The notes below the pieces were generated by a model. The model worked only from the letters and a program-made list of their open reading frames with translations, was not told where the DNA came from and ran no database searches. Positions 1 through 7,834 of a DNA stretch of 45,027 bases are shown here, in pieces; the stretch's first letter is position 1; each line of letters opens with the position of its first letter. The position numbers and the translations under genes were made by a program. The stretch is from Saprospiraceae bacterium (GTDB taxonomy: Bacteria; Bacteroidota; Bacteroidia; Chitinophagales; Saprospiraceae): positions 28,467-73,493 of the forward strand of contig JAHDHF010000001.1 of the NCBI GenBank assembly GCA_020631455.1. The letters are read 5' to 3'.

Positions 1-82
1 AGATGCAGCTAGACGAATACAAGCAGCATTATTCTTTCTTACTTTTCTGAAATATGGTCTAGAATAGACAAAAGGAAAGACG

Positions 83-90
83 TACATTTG
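83..90 (+). promoter_or_regulatory. rpsP operon promoter, -7 box TACATTTG
   Basis: TACATTTG matches the Bacteroidota housekeeping -7 consensus TAnnTTTG exactly. No good TTG -33 element is seen at the usual distance. It would give a leader of roughly 60 nt before the rpsP ATG at 155, containing a possible CCCGA/TCGGG pairing (about 104-136). Bases 1-80 hold no gene I can recognise. Confidence 0.55.
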
Positions 91-154
91 CGGCGTAAAG
101 CCCGACGCTTGCGAGCCAAAGAAATCGGGAATTGTTTATTTAATACATTTTGAG

Positions 155-712
155 ATGCCTGTTAGAATTAGACTACAGCGTCACGGACGTAAAAATCGTC
201 CTTTTTACCACATCGTAGCTGCAGACAGCCGCGCACCACGTGATGGTAAATTTATCGAGAAACTCGGTACATACAATCCTCTTACTAAGCCAGCTTCAAT
301 CGTTCTTGACAATGAGCGTGCGTATTACTGGTTGACAGTCGGTGCGCAGCCATCAGACACATGCCGTGCGATACTTCGCTACAAAGGCGTGCTTTACTTG
401 AAGCACCTTATGGGTGGTGTTAAGAAAGGCGCAATGACTGAAGAAGAAGCAATGAAGCGCTACGAAGAGCACATCGCTGCTAAAGAAGGTACGCACATGG
501 ATCGTGCAGCGAAGACAAAAGAAGAGCTAGCTGCATTCCACAAGGCAGTTTCTGGTACAGCTCCAGTGATCGAAGAGCCAGTAGAGGAAGTCGTCGAAGA
601 AGTAGCAGAAGCTACTGAAGAGACTGTCGCTGAGGCTGCTACTGAAGAAGCTCCAGCTGCTGAAGAAACACCAGCTGAAGATGCTCCAGCTGAGGAAACT
701 CCTGAAGCATAA
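155..712 (+). CDS. rpsP: 30S ribosomal protein S16 with long acidic C-terminal tail
   Basis: This is small-subunit ribosomal protein bS16, which binds 16S rRNA early in assembly. The start [20 protein letters not shown] and the following 80 or so residues are classic S16. The protein is 185 residues, about twice the core family length. Residues 85-125 are a charged helical extension. From about 135 to the end the sequence is almost only E, A, P, T and V, with repeats such as PAEETPAED. Extended S16 tails are known in Bacteroidota, so the tail is probably genuine. It is the first gene of rpsP-rimM-trmD, separated from rimM by a terminator hairpin. The ATG start is supported by alignment with the S16 N-terminus and by the -7 box 65 nt upstream. 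Confidence 0.97.
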   Translation: MPVRIRLQRHGRKNRPFYHIVAADSRAPRDGKFIEKLGTYNPLTKPASIVLDNERAYYWLTVGAQPSDTCRAILRYKGVLYLKHLMGGVKKGAMTEEEAMKRYEEHIAAKEGTHMDRAAKTKEELAAFHKAVSGTAPVIEEPVEEVVEEVAEATEETVAEAATEEAPAAEETPAEDAPAEETPEA

Positions 713-734
713 TCAGCTTCAATTAAATTTTGAG

Positions 735-765
735 CCCGCTAGCGTCTTTCGTTAGCGGGTTTTTT
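735..765 (+). terminator. hairpin plus T-run between rpsP and rimM
   Basis: CCCGCTAGCG (735-744) pairs with CGTTAGCGGG (750-759), with one G-U pair and loop TCTTT, followed by a run of six T. It has the form of an intrinsic terminator or attenuator. It lies 13 nt before the rimM start, so it would make S16 mRNA more abundant than rimM-trmD mRNA, by read-through or processing. Confidence 0.85.
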
Positions 766-778
766 GTTGTTTTGTACT

Positions 779-1300
779 ATGGCTACACCCAACATTGTCA
801 AAGTCGGACGATTGCTCAAACCGCATGGTCTTCAAGGCGAAATCAAAGTCGTTTTTGAAGACTATACAGAAGAGAGCATTGTCGAAAATGGTATTTTGTT
901 TATTAAAGAGGCTGGCAGCTTTGTACCGTACAAGATCAAGCAAGTACGAGGTGGCGGCTCAGCTATTATGATCTTATTTGGGATCAACGATCGTACTGCA
1001 GCAACACGTCTGAGCAACAAATCCATTTTTGCTGACGCCAATAAAATTGAAGCAGCTGAGCCAGATGAGCTTGAATATGAATTCCTTAAAGGCTTCGATT
1101 TAATTGACAAAACTTTCGGAAGTGTTGGTTCAATCGAAGACGTTCTAGAATATCCGCAGCAAGAAATGGCCTTAATACAATTTCAAGGAAGTGATATTCT
1201 CATACCACTCAACGAATCTTTTATTCAGACAATCGATCAAGACAAGCAGACAGTACTTGTGCAATTGCCTGAAGGCTTACTCGATCTTTATACTTCATAA
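779..1300 (+). CDS. rimM: ribosome maturation factor RimM
   Basis: RimM assists maturation of the 30S head domain and binds S19. The N-terminal signature is visible as GRLLKPHGLQGEIKV at residues 11-25, followed by a beta-barrel and a C-terminal PRC-like barrel near EYEFLKGFDLIDK. The start is placed at ATG 779 because the protein then begins MATPNIVKVGRLL, as in homologues; the frame is open a little further upstream only through TTG codons inside the terminator T-run. Product length is 173 residues, normal for the family. trmD starts 3 nt after the stop, so translation is probably coupled. The order rpsP-rimM-trmD is conserved across bacteria; rplS, which often follows trmD, is not found here. 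Confidence 0.95.
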   Translation: MATPNIVKVGRLLKPHGLQGEIKVVFEDYTEESIVENGILFIKEAGSFVPYKIKQVRGGGSAIMILFGINDRTAATRLSNKSIFADANKIEAAEPDELEYEFLKGFDLIDKTFGSVGSIEDVLEYPQQEMALIQFQGSDILIPLNESFIQTIDQDKQTVLVQLPEGLLDLYTS

Positions 1301-1303
1301 TTC

Positions 1304-1990
1304 ATGGCACTTCGTATCGACATCATTACCGTTTTGCCAGAGCTGCTCGAGAGTCCGCTGAGTCATAGTATCATGCAGCGCGCGCGTGACAAAAATCTTC
1401 TACACGTCGAGACGCATCAGCTACGTGATTATGCTTTAGGTGAGCGCCGCCAAGTAGATGATTATCAATACGGTGGAGGTGCAGGCATGGTTATGACCTG
1501 CGAGCCGCTTGCCGAGTGCATCGACCATTTACAGAGCCAGCGCGACTATGACGAGATCATTTATGTCACACCAGATGGCAATCGCTTTGATCAAAAGATC
1601 GCCAATCGATTTTCTCTTACTCAAAACTTAATCATTATCTGCGGTCATTACAAAGGGATTGATGAGCGCATCCGCCAGACCTACGTAACACAAGAGATTA
1701 GCATTGGTGACTACGTTCTTTCTGGCGGTGAACTTGCGGCTGCTGTTATTGTCGATGCGGTGGGGCGTTTATTGCCAGGCGTACTTGGCGACTCGACCTC
1801 TGCTTTGACGGATTCGCACCAGGACGGATTGCTTGCGCCGCCGGTGTACACGCGCCCAGCGGTCTGGCGTGATCAAGAAGTACCAGCCGTTCTACAAAGC
1901 GGCAATTTCAAGCTCATCGAGGAGTGGCGCACTAAGCAAGCACTCAAACGGACGCAAGAGCGCCGCCCAGATTTATTAGAAGACGGGTAG
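1304..1990 (+). CDS. trmD: tRNA (guanine-N1)-methyltransferase TrmD
   Basis: TrmD methylates G37 at N1 in tRNAs with a G36-G37 anticodon context, using S-adenosylmethionine, and so prevents +1 frameshifting. The SPOUT trefoil-knot motifs are all visible: YGGGAGMVM around residues 56-64, [11 protein letters not shown] at 113-123 and [16 protein letters not shown] at 131-146. The length of 228 residues matches the family. The TAG stop directly abuts repeat module B1, so the gene has no ordinary intergenic 3' region; the next gene converges from the other strand. Confidence 0.97.
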   Translation: MALRIDIITVLPELLESPLSHSIMQRARDKNLLHVETHQLRDYALGERRQVDDYQYGGGAGMVMTCEPLAECIDHLQSQRDYDEIIYVTPDGNRFDQKIANRFSLTQNLIIICGHYKGIDERIRQTYVTQEISIGDYVLSGGELAAAVIVDAVGRLLPGVLGDSTSALTDSHQDGLLAPPVYTRPAVWRDQEVPAVLQSGNFKLIEEWRTKQALKRTQERRPDLLEDG

Positions 1991-2127
1991 GGGCATCCGC
2001 TTCATTACATTCAGCAGCGGGCTATCCGCAGTACGGTAGCCTAGCTATCATTTAAAAAGCACGAGGCTTAAGCCCCGTGCTTTTTAAATGATATCCGCCC
2101 TTCGGGCGCTGCTCCTATCCCTATGCC
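1991..2127 (-). repeat. module B copy 1 (structured intergenic repeat)
   Basis: Read on the minus strand it has the B pattern. P1 is GGCAT/ATGCC. It is followed by AGGGATAGGAGCAGC, with P2 as GCAG/CTGC and P3 as CGCCC/GGGCG. P4 is a long hairpin (2046-2093, about 18 bp before the loop region). The conserved CTAGGCTACCGTACTGC and ATAGCCCG follow, then P5 as CGCT/AGCG and the closing strand of P1. It fills the gap between the convergent ends of trmD and the small gene at 2132-2452. It is paired with module A1 (2481-2597) in the same orientation, with that gene between. Confidence 0.85.
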
Positions 2128-2131
2128 AAAA

Positions 2132-2452
2132 TTATTTTGACTGATTTTGAAGTCTCACTTTTTCTAAATTAATCGTGTAGGCATCTATCAATTTTGCAAA
2201 GGAGCTCGATGTTACATTTCCGTGATAAAACTTTCCTTCTTTTCTATCAATGACTTGAAACGTATTCGTGTTGTATCCATATACTTCATATTTACCTGAA
2301 ACTGAGTTTACACCTCGTTTAGTTCTGGGAATTGATCTTTGTACCAATGCGTATCGATATTTATCTCGATCGTTAAATCTTTCCGTATTAATATCCTCAA
2401 TATTGAAAAAGATGTATTCACCTTTGTAATTATTTTGAACATGGTTTTTCAT
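2132..2452 (-). CDS. small orphan protein between repeat modules A1 and B1
   Basis: No family is recognised. The reading frame is open back to 2605, but the first 40 or so codons of that longer frame are antisense reading of repeat module A1. I therefore place the start at ATG 2452, the first ATG outside the repeat, giving 106 residues starting MKNHVQNNYKGEYIFFN. The product is polar and rich in N, K, Y and S, with no signal peptide or membrane segment; IPRTKRGVNSVSGKYEVYGY looks like beta-strand structure. Base composition is visibly more AT-rich than bioA next door. It may be a full small protein or the 3' end of a larger gene cut by the repeat. Confidence 0.45.
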   Translation of the reverse strand: MKNHVQNNYKGEYIFFNIEDINTERFNDRDKYRYALVQRSIPRTKRGVNSVSGKYEVYGYNTNTFQVIDRKEGKFYHGNVTSSSFAKLIDAYTINLEKVRLQNQSK

Positions 2453-2480
2453 GTATTTATCGAAACTTTTTCTATTTTTC

Positions 2481-2597
2481 GGACAAGCGCTGCGAAGTGG
2501 TGCTGCTTGCAGCAGACGCCGCAGGCGGCCGAGCGAATAGCGAGCCACGAAGCATAGCGACCCGAAGCTCACGAAGTGAGCAAGGGATGTCCCACAC
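2481..2597 (-). repeat. module A copy 1 (structured intergenic repeat)
   Basis: On the minus strand it begins GGGACATCC and ends CAGCGCTTGTCC; GGAC and GTCC can close the element. It contains the conserved GGTCGCTATGCTTCGTGGCTC. Hairpin 1 arms are GCTCAC/GTGAGC. The late hairpin is TGCTGC/GCAGCA, replacing TGGC/GCCA of other copies. It starts about 9 nt after the bioA stop. Confidence 0.85.
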
Positions 2598-2605
2598 TTA
2601 TTCAT

Positions 2606-3874
2606 TTACAGTGATTCTAGGAATTCAAGAATCGCTGAGTATATCGTCTCGAGCTGCTGATCGGTAATGCAAAATGGCGGAAGTATGTAAATCGTATTGC
2701 CGAGTGGACGTAAGATGATGTGGCGACTTTTGAAATGCTCCCAAATTTGATCTCGCAATGTAGCGAAGTAACTCGCTCCGTCTCCGACTTCAAAAGCGAT
2801 GATCGTCCCTGATTGGCGAATGTTTTTCGCAATCGGATAACTTTTGAGCTTGCTCTGAAATGCGTTGTGCATATTCATGATATGCGTTCTTTTTTGCAGA
2901 GTCTCTGGATCGAGTAGGAGATCGAGACTCGCACAAGCAGCAGAACAAGCAACTGGATTTCCTGTGAAGCTGTGTCCATGGAAAAATGTTTTGAGTTTGT
3001 CTTGACTCAAAAAAGCATCGTAAATGAACTGAGCGCAACACGTTGCGCCAAGCGCCATTGTGCCGCCAGTCAATCCTTTGCTTAAGCAGATTATGTCAGG
3101 TTTTACCTCTAGTTGGTCGGATGCGAAGAGAGTTTCTGTACGACCAAAACCGACCATGACTTCGTCAGCTATGCATATACCACCAAGCTGCTTGACGTGT
3201 TGAAGAATCGTATCGAGCTGCTGAGGCTTACACATTTTCATTCCACCAGCGCCTTGTATCAGGGGTTCGTAGATGATTCCAGCAATCGGCGATTTTATTT
3301 CATTTATAATTTTCAAGCCCTCATTTAATGTTTTCTCGCAAATTGGATATGGCAAAAAAGTAACATCAAATAAAAACGGATGAAACGGCTCAGAAAATGC
3401 CGAGCGATCGGCGGCACTCATCGCTCCAAATGTGTCTCCGTGATATGAATCGTGAAAGGCTAGGAGTGTAGTACGCTTTTGGTCGATATTAAACCAATAC
3501 TGGAAACACATTTTCATTCCGACTTCTACAGCTGTTGAGCCATTATCACTAAAAAACATTCGTTTCATCTCGCCAGGAAGTACTGGAAGAAGACGCTCTG
3601 CAAGCTCAATAGCTGGTTTGTGTGTGAAGCCTGCAAAAATGACATGCTCGAGAGTGTGTATCTGCTCAGATACGCGCTTGGCAATGTGTGGATGTGCATG
3701 ACCATGAGAGCAGGTCCACCATGATGAAATGCCATCAATCCATACATTGCCATCAATGTCAGTCAAGGTCGCGCCATTACCCGAAACCATCGGAATGGGC
3801 TCATCGACAAGTGCCATTTGCGTAAATGGCTGCCAAATATGCTTGTGCGAGCGTTCGGCAAGCGATTGATTCAT
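2606..3874 (-). CDS. bioA: adenosylmethionine-8-amino-7-oxononanoate aminotransferase
   Basis: BioA is a PLP-dependent class III aminotransferase. It converts 8-amino-7-oxononanoate (KAPA) to 7,8-diaminononanoate in biotin synthesis, with SAM as amino donor. The substrate-site motif ISSWWTCSHGHAHP is at residues 49-62, ADEVMVGFGRT at 236-246, and the PLP lysine is K266 in CLSKGLTGG. The length of 422 residues is normal. Its start overlaps the stop of the upstream trmH by 4 nt (ATGA), so the two are translationally coupled. The partner bioF is about 6 kb away in another operon; bioB and bioD are not in the window. Confidence 0.95.
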   Translation of the reverse strand: MNQSLAERSHKHIWQPFTQMALVDEPIPMVSGNGATLTDIDGNVWIDGISSWWTCSHGHAHPHIAKRVSEQIHTLEHVIFAGFTHKPAIELAERLLPVLPGEMKRMFFSDNGSTAVEVGMKMCFQYWFNIDQKRTTLLAFHDSYHGDTFGAMSAADRSAFSEPFHPFLFDVTFLPYPICEKTLNEGLKIINEIKSPIAGIIYEPLIQGAGGMKMCKPQQLDTILQHVKQLGGICIADEVMVGFGRTETLFASDQLEVKPDIICLSKGLTGGTMALGATCCAQFIYDAFLSQDKLKTFFHGHSFTGNPVACSAACASLDLLLDPETLQKRTHIMNMHNAFQSKLKSYPIAKNIRQSGTIIAFEVGDGASYFATLRDQIWEHFKSRHIILRPLGNTIYILPPFCITDQQLETIYSAILEFLESL

Positions 3875-4632
3875 ACTGAGAGTTTGAAGTGTGATGCTAA
3901 AATCCCAGCAGCTACAGCTGCATTGAGTGATTCTGCTTTTCCAAATTGAGGAATCTTAACTTGTTTGTCAAGAAGCTTGAGTAATGCTTGGTTTATCCCA
4001 CGACTTTCATTTCCTATTACGAGGATATGCTTTTCTTTCTTTTTGAATGTGCGAAGATCTTGCCCATCAAGTGTGGCACCTACTAAGGTGTGGCTCTCAG
4101 TGAATTTTGGTAAAAGCTCAGAAAGAATGCCTCGCTGCATAGGAACTCGAAACACTGAACCCATAGCACTTTGAATGACTTTGGGCGAAAACTCGTCAGC
4201 ACAATGATGACCAAGGATGATTGCTGCAGCAAACCAATCGGCGATTCGAATAATTGTTCCGACGTTTCCAGGATCTTGGATGTCGTCAAGTACAATTACG
4301 AGATCGGATCGAAGCAAATCGTCACTAGGAGAATAGTCTGGTAAGTCCGCAATGAATATTGGACCTTGAGGAGTTGCGAATGCAGATAATTCGTTGTGCT
4401 GACTTTTGCTAATGATCGATGGAACAATGTCAATTTGCTCAATAATCTCATTGTTATCTGCGAGCCATTCTTCCGTTGCAAACCATTCTTGAATAGGAGA
4501 ATGAGGAAGTTCAAGACATTCTTTGATAATTTTGCTGCCTTCGGCTCTACATTTGTTGAGTTCTTTACGCTTCTTTTTTTTGAGAAGTGATCGTAACAAA
4601 GAAATACGTCGTTGAGAGATAGGTTGATACAT
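3871..4632 (-). CDS. SpoU/TrmH-family RNA 2'-O-methyltransferase
   Basis: This is a SAM-dependent rRNA or tRNA ribose 2'-O-methyltransferase of the SPOUT fold. An N-terminal substrate-binding domain (residues 1-95, with the typical RSLLKKKKRKELNKCRAEG) precedes the knot domain. Its three motifs are DDIQDPGNVGTIIRIAD (116-132), VIGNESRGI (205-213) and IPQFGKAESLNAAVAAGI (227-244). Exact RNA target cannot be told; RlmB-like and TrmH-like enzymes share these motifs. It heads the minus-strand operon trmH-bioA. Its ATG at 4632 lies only 6 nt from the proposed start of the divergent TamA-like gene, so each promoter must lie inside the other gene. Confidence 0.9.
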   Translation of the reverse strand: MYQPISQRRISLLRSLLKKKKRKELNKCRAEGSKIIKECLELPHSPIQEWFATEEWLADNNEIIEQIDIVPSIISKSQHNELSAFATPQGPIFIADLPDYSPSDDLLRSDLVIVLDDIQDPGNVGTIIRIADWFAAAIILGHHCADEFSPKVIQSAMGSVFRVPMQRGILSELLPKFTESHTLVGATLDGQDLRTFKKKEKHILVIGNESRGINQALLKLLDKQVKIPQFGKAESLNAAVAAGILASHFKLSV

Positions 4633-4638
4633 ACAAAT

Positions 4639-6975
4639 TTGAGCGTCGAAAAGAATTTCGCTAAGCTGCTCAAAGGTATAGCCTTGTGTAGCCTTCTTGT
4701 CATTGCAATATCAAGTTTTCAATCTTGTGCAATAACCAAGCATCTTCAAGATGACGAATTGCTGCTCAATTCCAATGAGATTAAGTTTGAAAATAAAAAA
4801 GAGTTATCTCGTAAAGAGCGAGCTGCCTTGAGTATTGGTCTCGAGCAAAGTCAAGCTCAAAAGCCGAATTCCAAATTCTTATTTCTTTTTCCAAGTCGAC
4901 TTTGGTTTTATTATCAATCATCACAAGGCGATACTACTGAATTCAAGCAATGGGTCAACAAACGATTGAGCGAACCTCCAGCTGATTATTCGAATCAATC
5001 AGTAGAGCAGACAGTAGAGTCTATGCAATATTACTTGCAGAATAAAGGCTATTTTGATGCGCAAGTCAGAGCAAAACAAGATACAAGTAGCAAGAAAAAA
5101 AGAGTTAATGTTGAGTACATAATCAATACAAATCAACTCTATACGGTTGACTCAATTGGATATTATAGTGCAGACAAGCATATCGAAACAATTTTAAAAT
5201 CAATTGATTCAGAGTCTTTGCTTAAAGGCGATGCAGCTGTCAGTAATGTTAATTTTACTAATGAGAAAAACAGAATAACTACCCATCTTAAAAACCTTGG
5301 TTATTATTATTTCTATCCTAATTATATCACATTCTTAGGAGATACGACTGGAGTTAAAACAAGTGTGACTGTTCAAGCTGGACAACCTCAAGACACAAGC
5401 AAACATATTCCATATCGAATTAGTCACGTATATATTTTCCCAAAGCTTGGCTCAGCACAACCAAATCCATCAGTTGTATATGATACAATTCCATCAAGTA
5501 AAGAAGGATATTCCTTTGTAGTCGAACAAGGGCAAGAAATAGGAATACGAGAAGATGTTCTGCTCAAAAATATTCCTCTTCGCTCAAATGCTTTTTATTC
5601 ACTAAAAGAAGAACGTGCTACTGTCAACGCTCTCGGTAAAATGGGGATGTACCGATTTGTCAAAACACGATTTGATAAAGACTTCAGTAAATCAGGCGCT
5701 TGGATTTCAGCAAATGTTTTTTTAAGTCCTGCTAAAAAACAAGAAATAGGCGTTGATCTAGAATTAAATACTGGTACAAATGCTGCCATAGGATCTGGAG
5801 TAGGAGTGAGCTACAGAAACCGAAACTTCTTTAATGGAGCAGAGATTTTTAGTCTTAATATGGAAGGCGGAGTCGAAACAGCTTTTGGAGCAAATGACAC
5901 AAGCAGAGTTATCCGTGCATTGGATCTCAAATTATCCTCTCAATTATTATTTCCGTCATTTGTTTTTCCATTTAATAAGCGATTATTTGGATTGAATAAG
6001 CCACGGACAACTGTTTCGTTGACGTATAATTATTTAAGGCGTTTTGAATTTTATAATTACTCTTCTTTGACACTCAAAGCTGGATATATCTACAGCAAGA
6101 ATAATACGATTACGCATGAATGGAATCCAGTCAGTATCGAGTATCTTCGTCCTACTACTTTTGCTCGATTTAATTCTATTTTAGCGAATAATGAATTTTT
6201 ACGTCGAAGCTTTGATAATCAATTATTTGTCGGTAGCGATTATTCCTTTACAGTCAATAAAACGTTGAATTTTGAAGGTGAATCTATGTTTTTCAAAACC
6301 TTTGTCGCTACGTCTGGAAATTTTTTGAAGGCTGCTGACAATGTGATTAATCCTAATAATGATTTTTCATTATTTAGTGATACTGAATATTCTCAATTTG
6401 CTCTACTTGATGTCGACCTTCGCTATTACAATAAATCTTTTTCACGTAATGTTACTCTAGCTGCTCGCATTAATTCAGGTATTGGCATTTCTTACGGACA
6501 TTCTGTAAATGAACCACTACCTTATGTCAAACAATTTTATGTAGGAGGCGCGACAAGTATTCGTGCTTGGCGGATACGTGAGCTTGGACCTGGTAGTTTT
6601 GTTGATCTGAGCTACGATGGCATACCATATCAGACGGGCAATTTTAAATTACAAGCAAGTGCCGAAATGAGATTTAATATGGGCGCTTGGGTTGAAGGTG
6701 CATTTTTTGTAGATGCAGGGAATATCTGGTTGCTTAAACCAGATCCCGACCGCCCAAATGCTGAATTATCAAATCAATTTTTTAAGCAAATAGCAATAGG
6801 AAGTGGTTTCGGATTGCGATTAGACTTTAGTTATTTTATTATTCGCCTTGACCTTGCCTATAAATTGCGAAACCCGTTTCCTGACGGAGATGGTAATTAT
6901 GCAAATTATACCTCATTTAATCAACTTAAATTCAGTGATACGGTTTATAATTTAGCGATTGGTTATCCTTTTTAA
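4639..6975 (+). CDS. BamA/TamA-family outer membrane lipoprotein (Omp85 barrel)
   Basis: A large outer-membrane protein of the Omp85 superfamily, probably involved in inserting or exporting envelope proteins. A hydrophobic stretch ending ISSFQSC gives a lipoprotein signal with Cys near residue 30. POTRA-like repeats follow, for example the segment around VEQTVESMQYYLQNKGYFDAQV. The C-terminal half is an aromatic-rich beta-barrel with the conserved FYVGGATSIRAWR and FFVDAGNIWLL, ending in a terminal Phe (NLAIGYPF). There is no in-frame ATG before the signal peptide. TTG 4639 (778 residues) is chosen because it avoids overlap with trmH and leaves a normal signal length; TTG 4612 is possible. 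msrA starts 9 nt after the stop. A lipidated Omp85 protein beside trmH is a common Bacteroidota arrangement. Confidence 0.85.
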   Translation: MSVEKNFAKLLKGIALCSLLVIAISSFQSCAITKHLQDDELLLNSNEIKFENKKELSRKERAALSIGLEQSQAQKPNSKFLFLFPSRLWFYYQSSQGDTTEFKQWVNKRLSEPPADYSNQSVEQTVESMQYYLQNKGYFDAQVRAKQDTSSKKKRVNVEYIINTNQLYTVDSIGYYSADKHIETILKSIDSESLLKGDAAVSNVNFTNEKNRITTHLKNLGYYYFYPNYITFLGDTTGVKTSVTVQAGQPQDTSKHIPYRISHVYIFPKLGSAQPNPSVVYDTIPSSKEGYSFVVEQGQEIGIREDVLLKNIPLRSNAFYSLKEERATVNALGKMGMYRFVKTRFDKDFSKSGAWISANVFLSPAKKQEIGVDLELNTGTNAAIGSGVGVSYRNRNFFNGAEIFSLNMEGGVETAFGANDTSRVIRALDLKLSSQLLFPSFVFPFNKRLFGLNKPRTTVSLTYNYLRRFEFYNYSSLTLKAGYIYSKNNTITHEWNPVSIEYLRPTTFARFNSILANNEFLRRSFDNQLFVGSDYSFTVNKTLNFEGESMFFKTFVATSGNFLKAADNVINPNNDFSLFSDTEYSQFALLDVDLRYYNKSFSRNVTLAARINSGIGISYGHSVNEPLPYVKQFYVGGATSIRAWRIRELGPGSFVDLSYDGIPYQTGNFKLQASAEMRFNMGAWVEGAFFVDAGNIWLLKPDPDRPNAELSNQFFKQIAIGSGFGLRLDFSYFIIRLDLAYKLRNPFPDGDGNYANYTSFNQLKFSDTVYNLAIGYPF
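4671..4678 (-). promoter_or_regulatory. candidate -7 box for trmH-bioA (TACCTTTG)
   Basis: TACCTTTG on the minus strand matches TAnnTTTG and lies 38 nt upstream of the trmH ATG. It lies inside the signal-peptide region of the divergent outer-membrane gene. No clear -33 TTG is seen. Confidence 0.4.
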
Positions 6976-6984
6976 TGAATAATT

Positions 6985-7530
6985 ATGAACGAAATGGCAG
7001 TAATAGATCATGCGACATTAGGCGGCGGCTGCTTTTGGTGCCTTGATGCAATTTATCGAGATGTCAAAGGTGTTACTGAAGTAGAATGCGGCTATGCAGG
7101 CGGTCATATCCAAGATCCGACTTACGAGCAAGTATGTGGGAAAACGACTGGTCACATCGAAGTAGTTCAACTCACATTTGATCCAGCAGTTATTACGTAC
7201 GAATCTATTTTGAATATTTTTTGGCATATTCATGATCCGACAACGTATGATAAGCAAGGAGCAGATGTCGGGCCGCAATATCGGAGCGCGATTTTCTTTC
7301 ACTCGAATAAGCAGCAACAAATTGCAGAAAAAAGTCTAGCAGAAATTGATAAAAGCTCGCTGTGGAAGAATCCAATTGTTACAGAGCTACGACCCTTGAT
7401 GAATTATTTTTCTGCCGAAGCAGGGCATCAGAATTATTATAATCAAAATCAGCAACAAGGATATTGCTCAATTGTGATTGGGCCAAAAATTGCTAAGTTT
7501 AAAAAAGAGAACCCGCATTTATTGAAATAA
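6985..7530 (+). CDS. msrA: peptide methionine sulfoxide reductase MsrA
   Basis: MsrA reduces the S-epimer of methionine sulfoxide in proteins. The catalytic motif GGCFWC is at residues 14-19 (nucleophile C16), GHIEV at 56-60, DVGPQYRS near 94-101, and a C-terminal resolving cysteine C161 is in QGYCSIVI. No signal peptide is present, so it is cytoplasmic. Start may be ATG 6985 or ATG 6994; both precede the conserved domain. It lies 9 nt downstream of the outer-membrane gene and may share its transcript. Its stop is followed after 6 nt by repeat module A2. Confidence 0.96.
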   Translation: MNEMAVIDHATLGGGCFWCLDAIYRDVKGVTEVECGYAGGHIQDPTYEQVCGKTTGHIEVVQLTFDPAVITYESILNIFWHIHDPTTYDKQGADVGPQYRSAIFFHSNKQQQIAEKSLAEIDKSSLWKNPIVTELRPLMNYFSAEAGHQNYYNQNQQQGYCSIVIGPKIAKFKKENPHLLK

Positions 7531-7536
7531 GAGTGT

Positions 7537-7670
7537 GGGCCATCCGCATTATTTTAATAGTGTAAAATCACTATAAAAATAATGCGGTCGCTATGCTACG
7601 TGGCTCGCTGTTCGCTCGGCCGCTCATTGTATTCGCGTCTGGCTGCGCCACCACTTCGCAGCGCTTGTCC
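7537..7670 (+). repeat. module A copy 2
   Basis: It begins GGGCCATCCGC and ends CAGCGCTTGTCC. Hairpin 1 is an AT-rich stem of about 19 bp starting CCGCATTATT and ending AATAATGCGG. The conserved GGTCGCTATGCTACGTGGCT follows, then CGC/GCG and TGGC(TGC)GCCA stems. A 20-nt spacer (7671-7690) links it directly to module B2. Confidence 0.9.
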
Positions 7671-7690
7671 TCTCTGATTGTAAAGCTGCT

Positions 7691-7822
7691 GGCTGAGGGA
7701 TAGTAGGCAGCACTCGCGTAGCGAGTGGATTTTTATTTTCTATGAAATGGAAATAAAAAGCTAGGTTACCGTACTGCCGAATAGCCCGACCTGAAATGAG
7801 TGAAACGAATGAAGGGGAGCCC
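7691..7822 (+). repeat. module B copy 2
   Basis: P1 is GGCT/AGCC, the core is AGGGATAGTAGGCAGC, P2 is GGCAG/CTGCC and P3 is ACTCGC/GCGAGT. P4 is TTTTTATTT against GAAATAAAAA, then CTAGGTTACCGTACTGCCG, AATAGCCCGAC and P5. It separates the convergent msrA and UbiA-like genes. Together A2 and B2 account for the whole 7537-7822 gene-free stretch. Confidence 0.9.
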
Positions 7823-7834
7823 CTATTTATATAA

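Noticed and set aside
91-154. Possible remnant of module B (AGCCCGAC) in the rpsP leader
   Set aside because: Only eight bases match, with no P1, P2 or AGGGATAG core; more likely chance or an rpsP leader structure.
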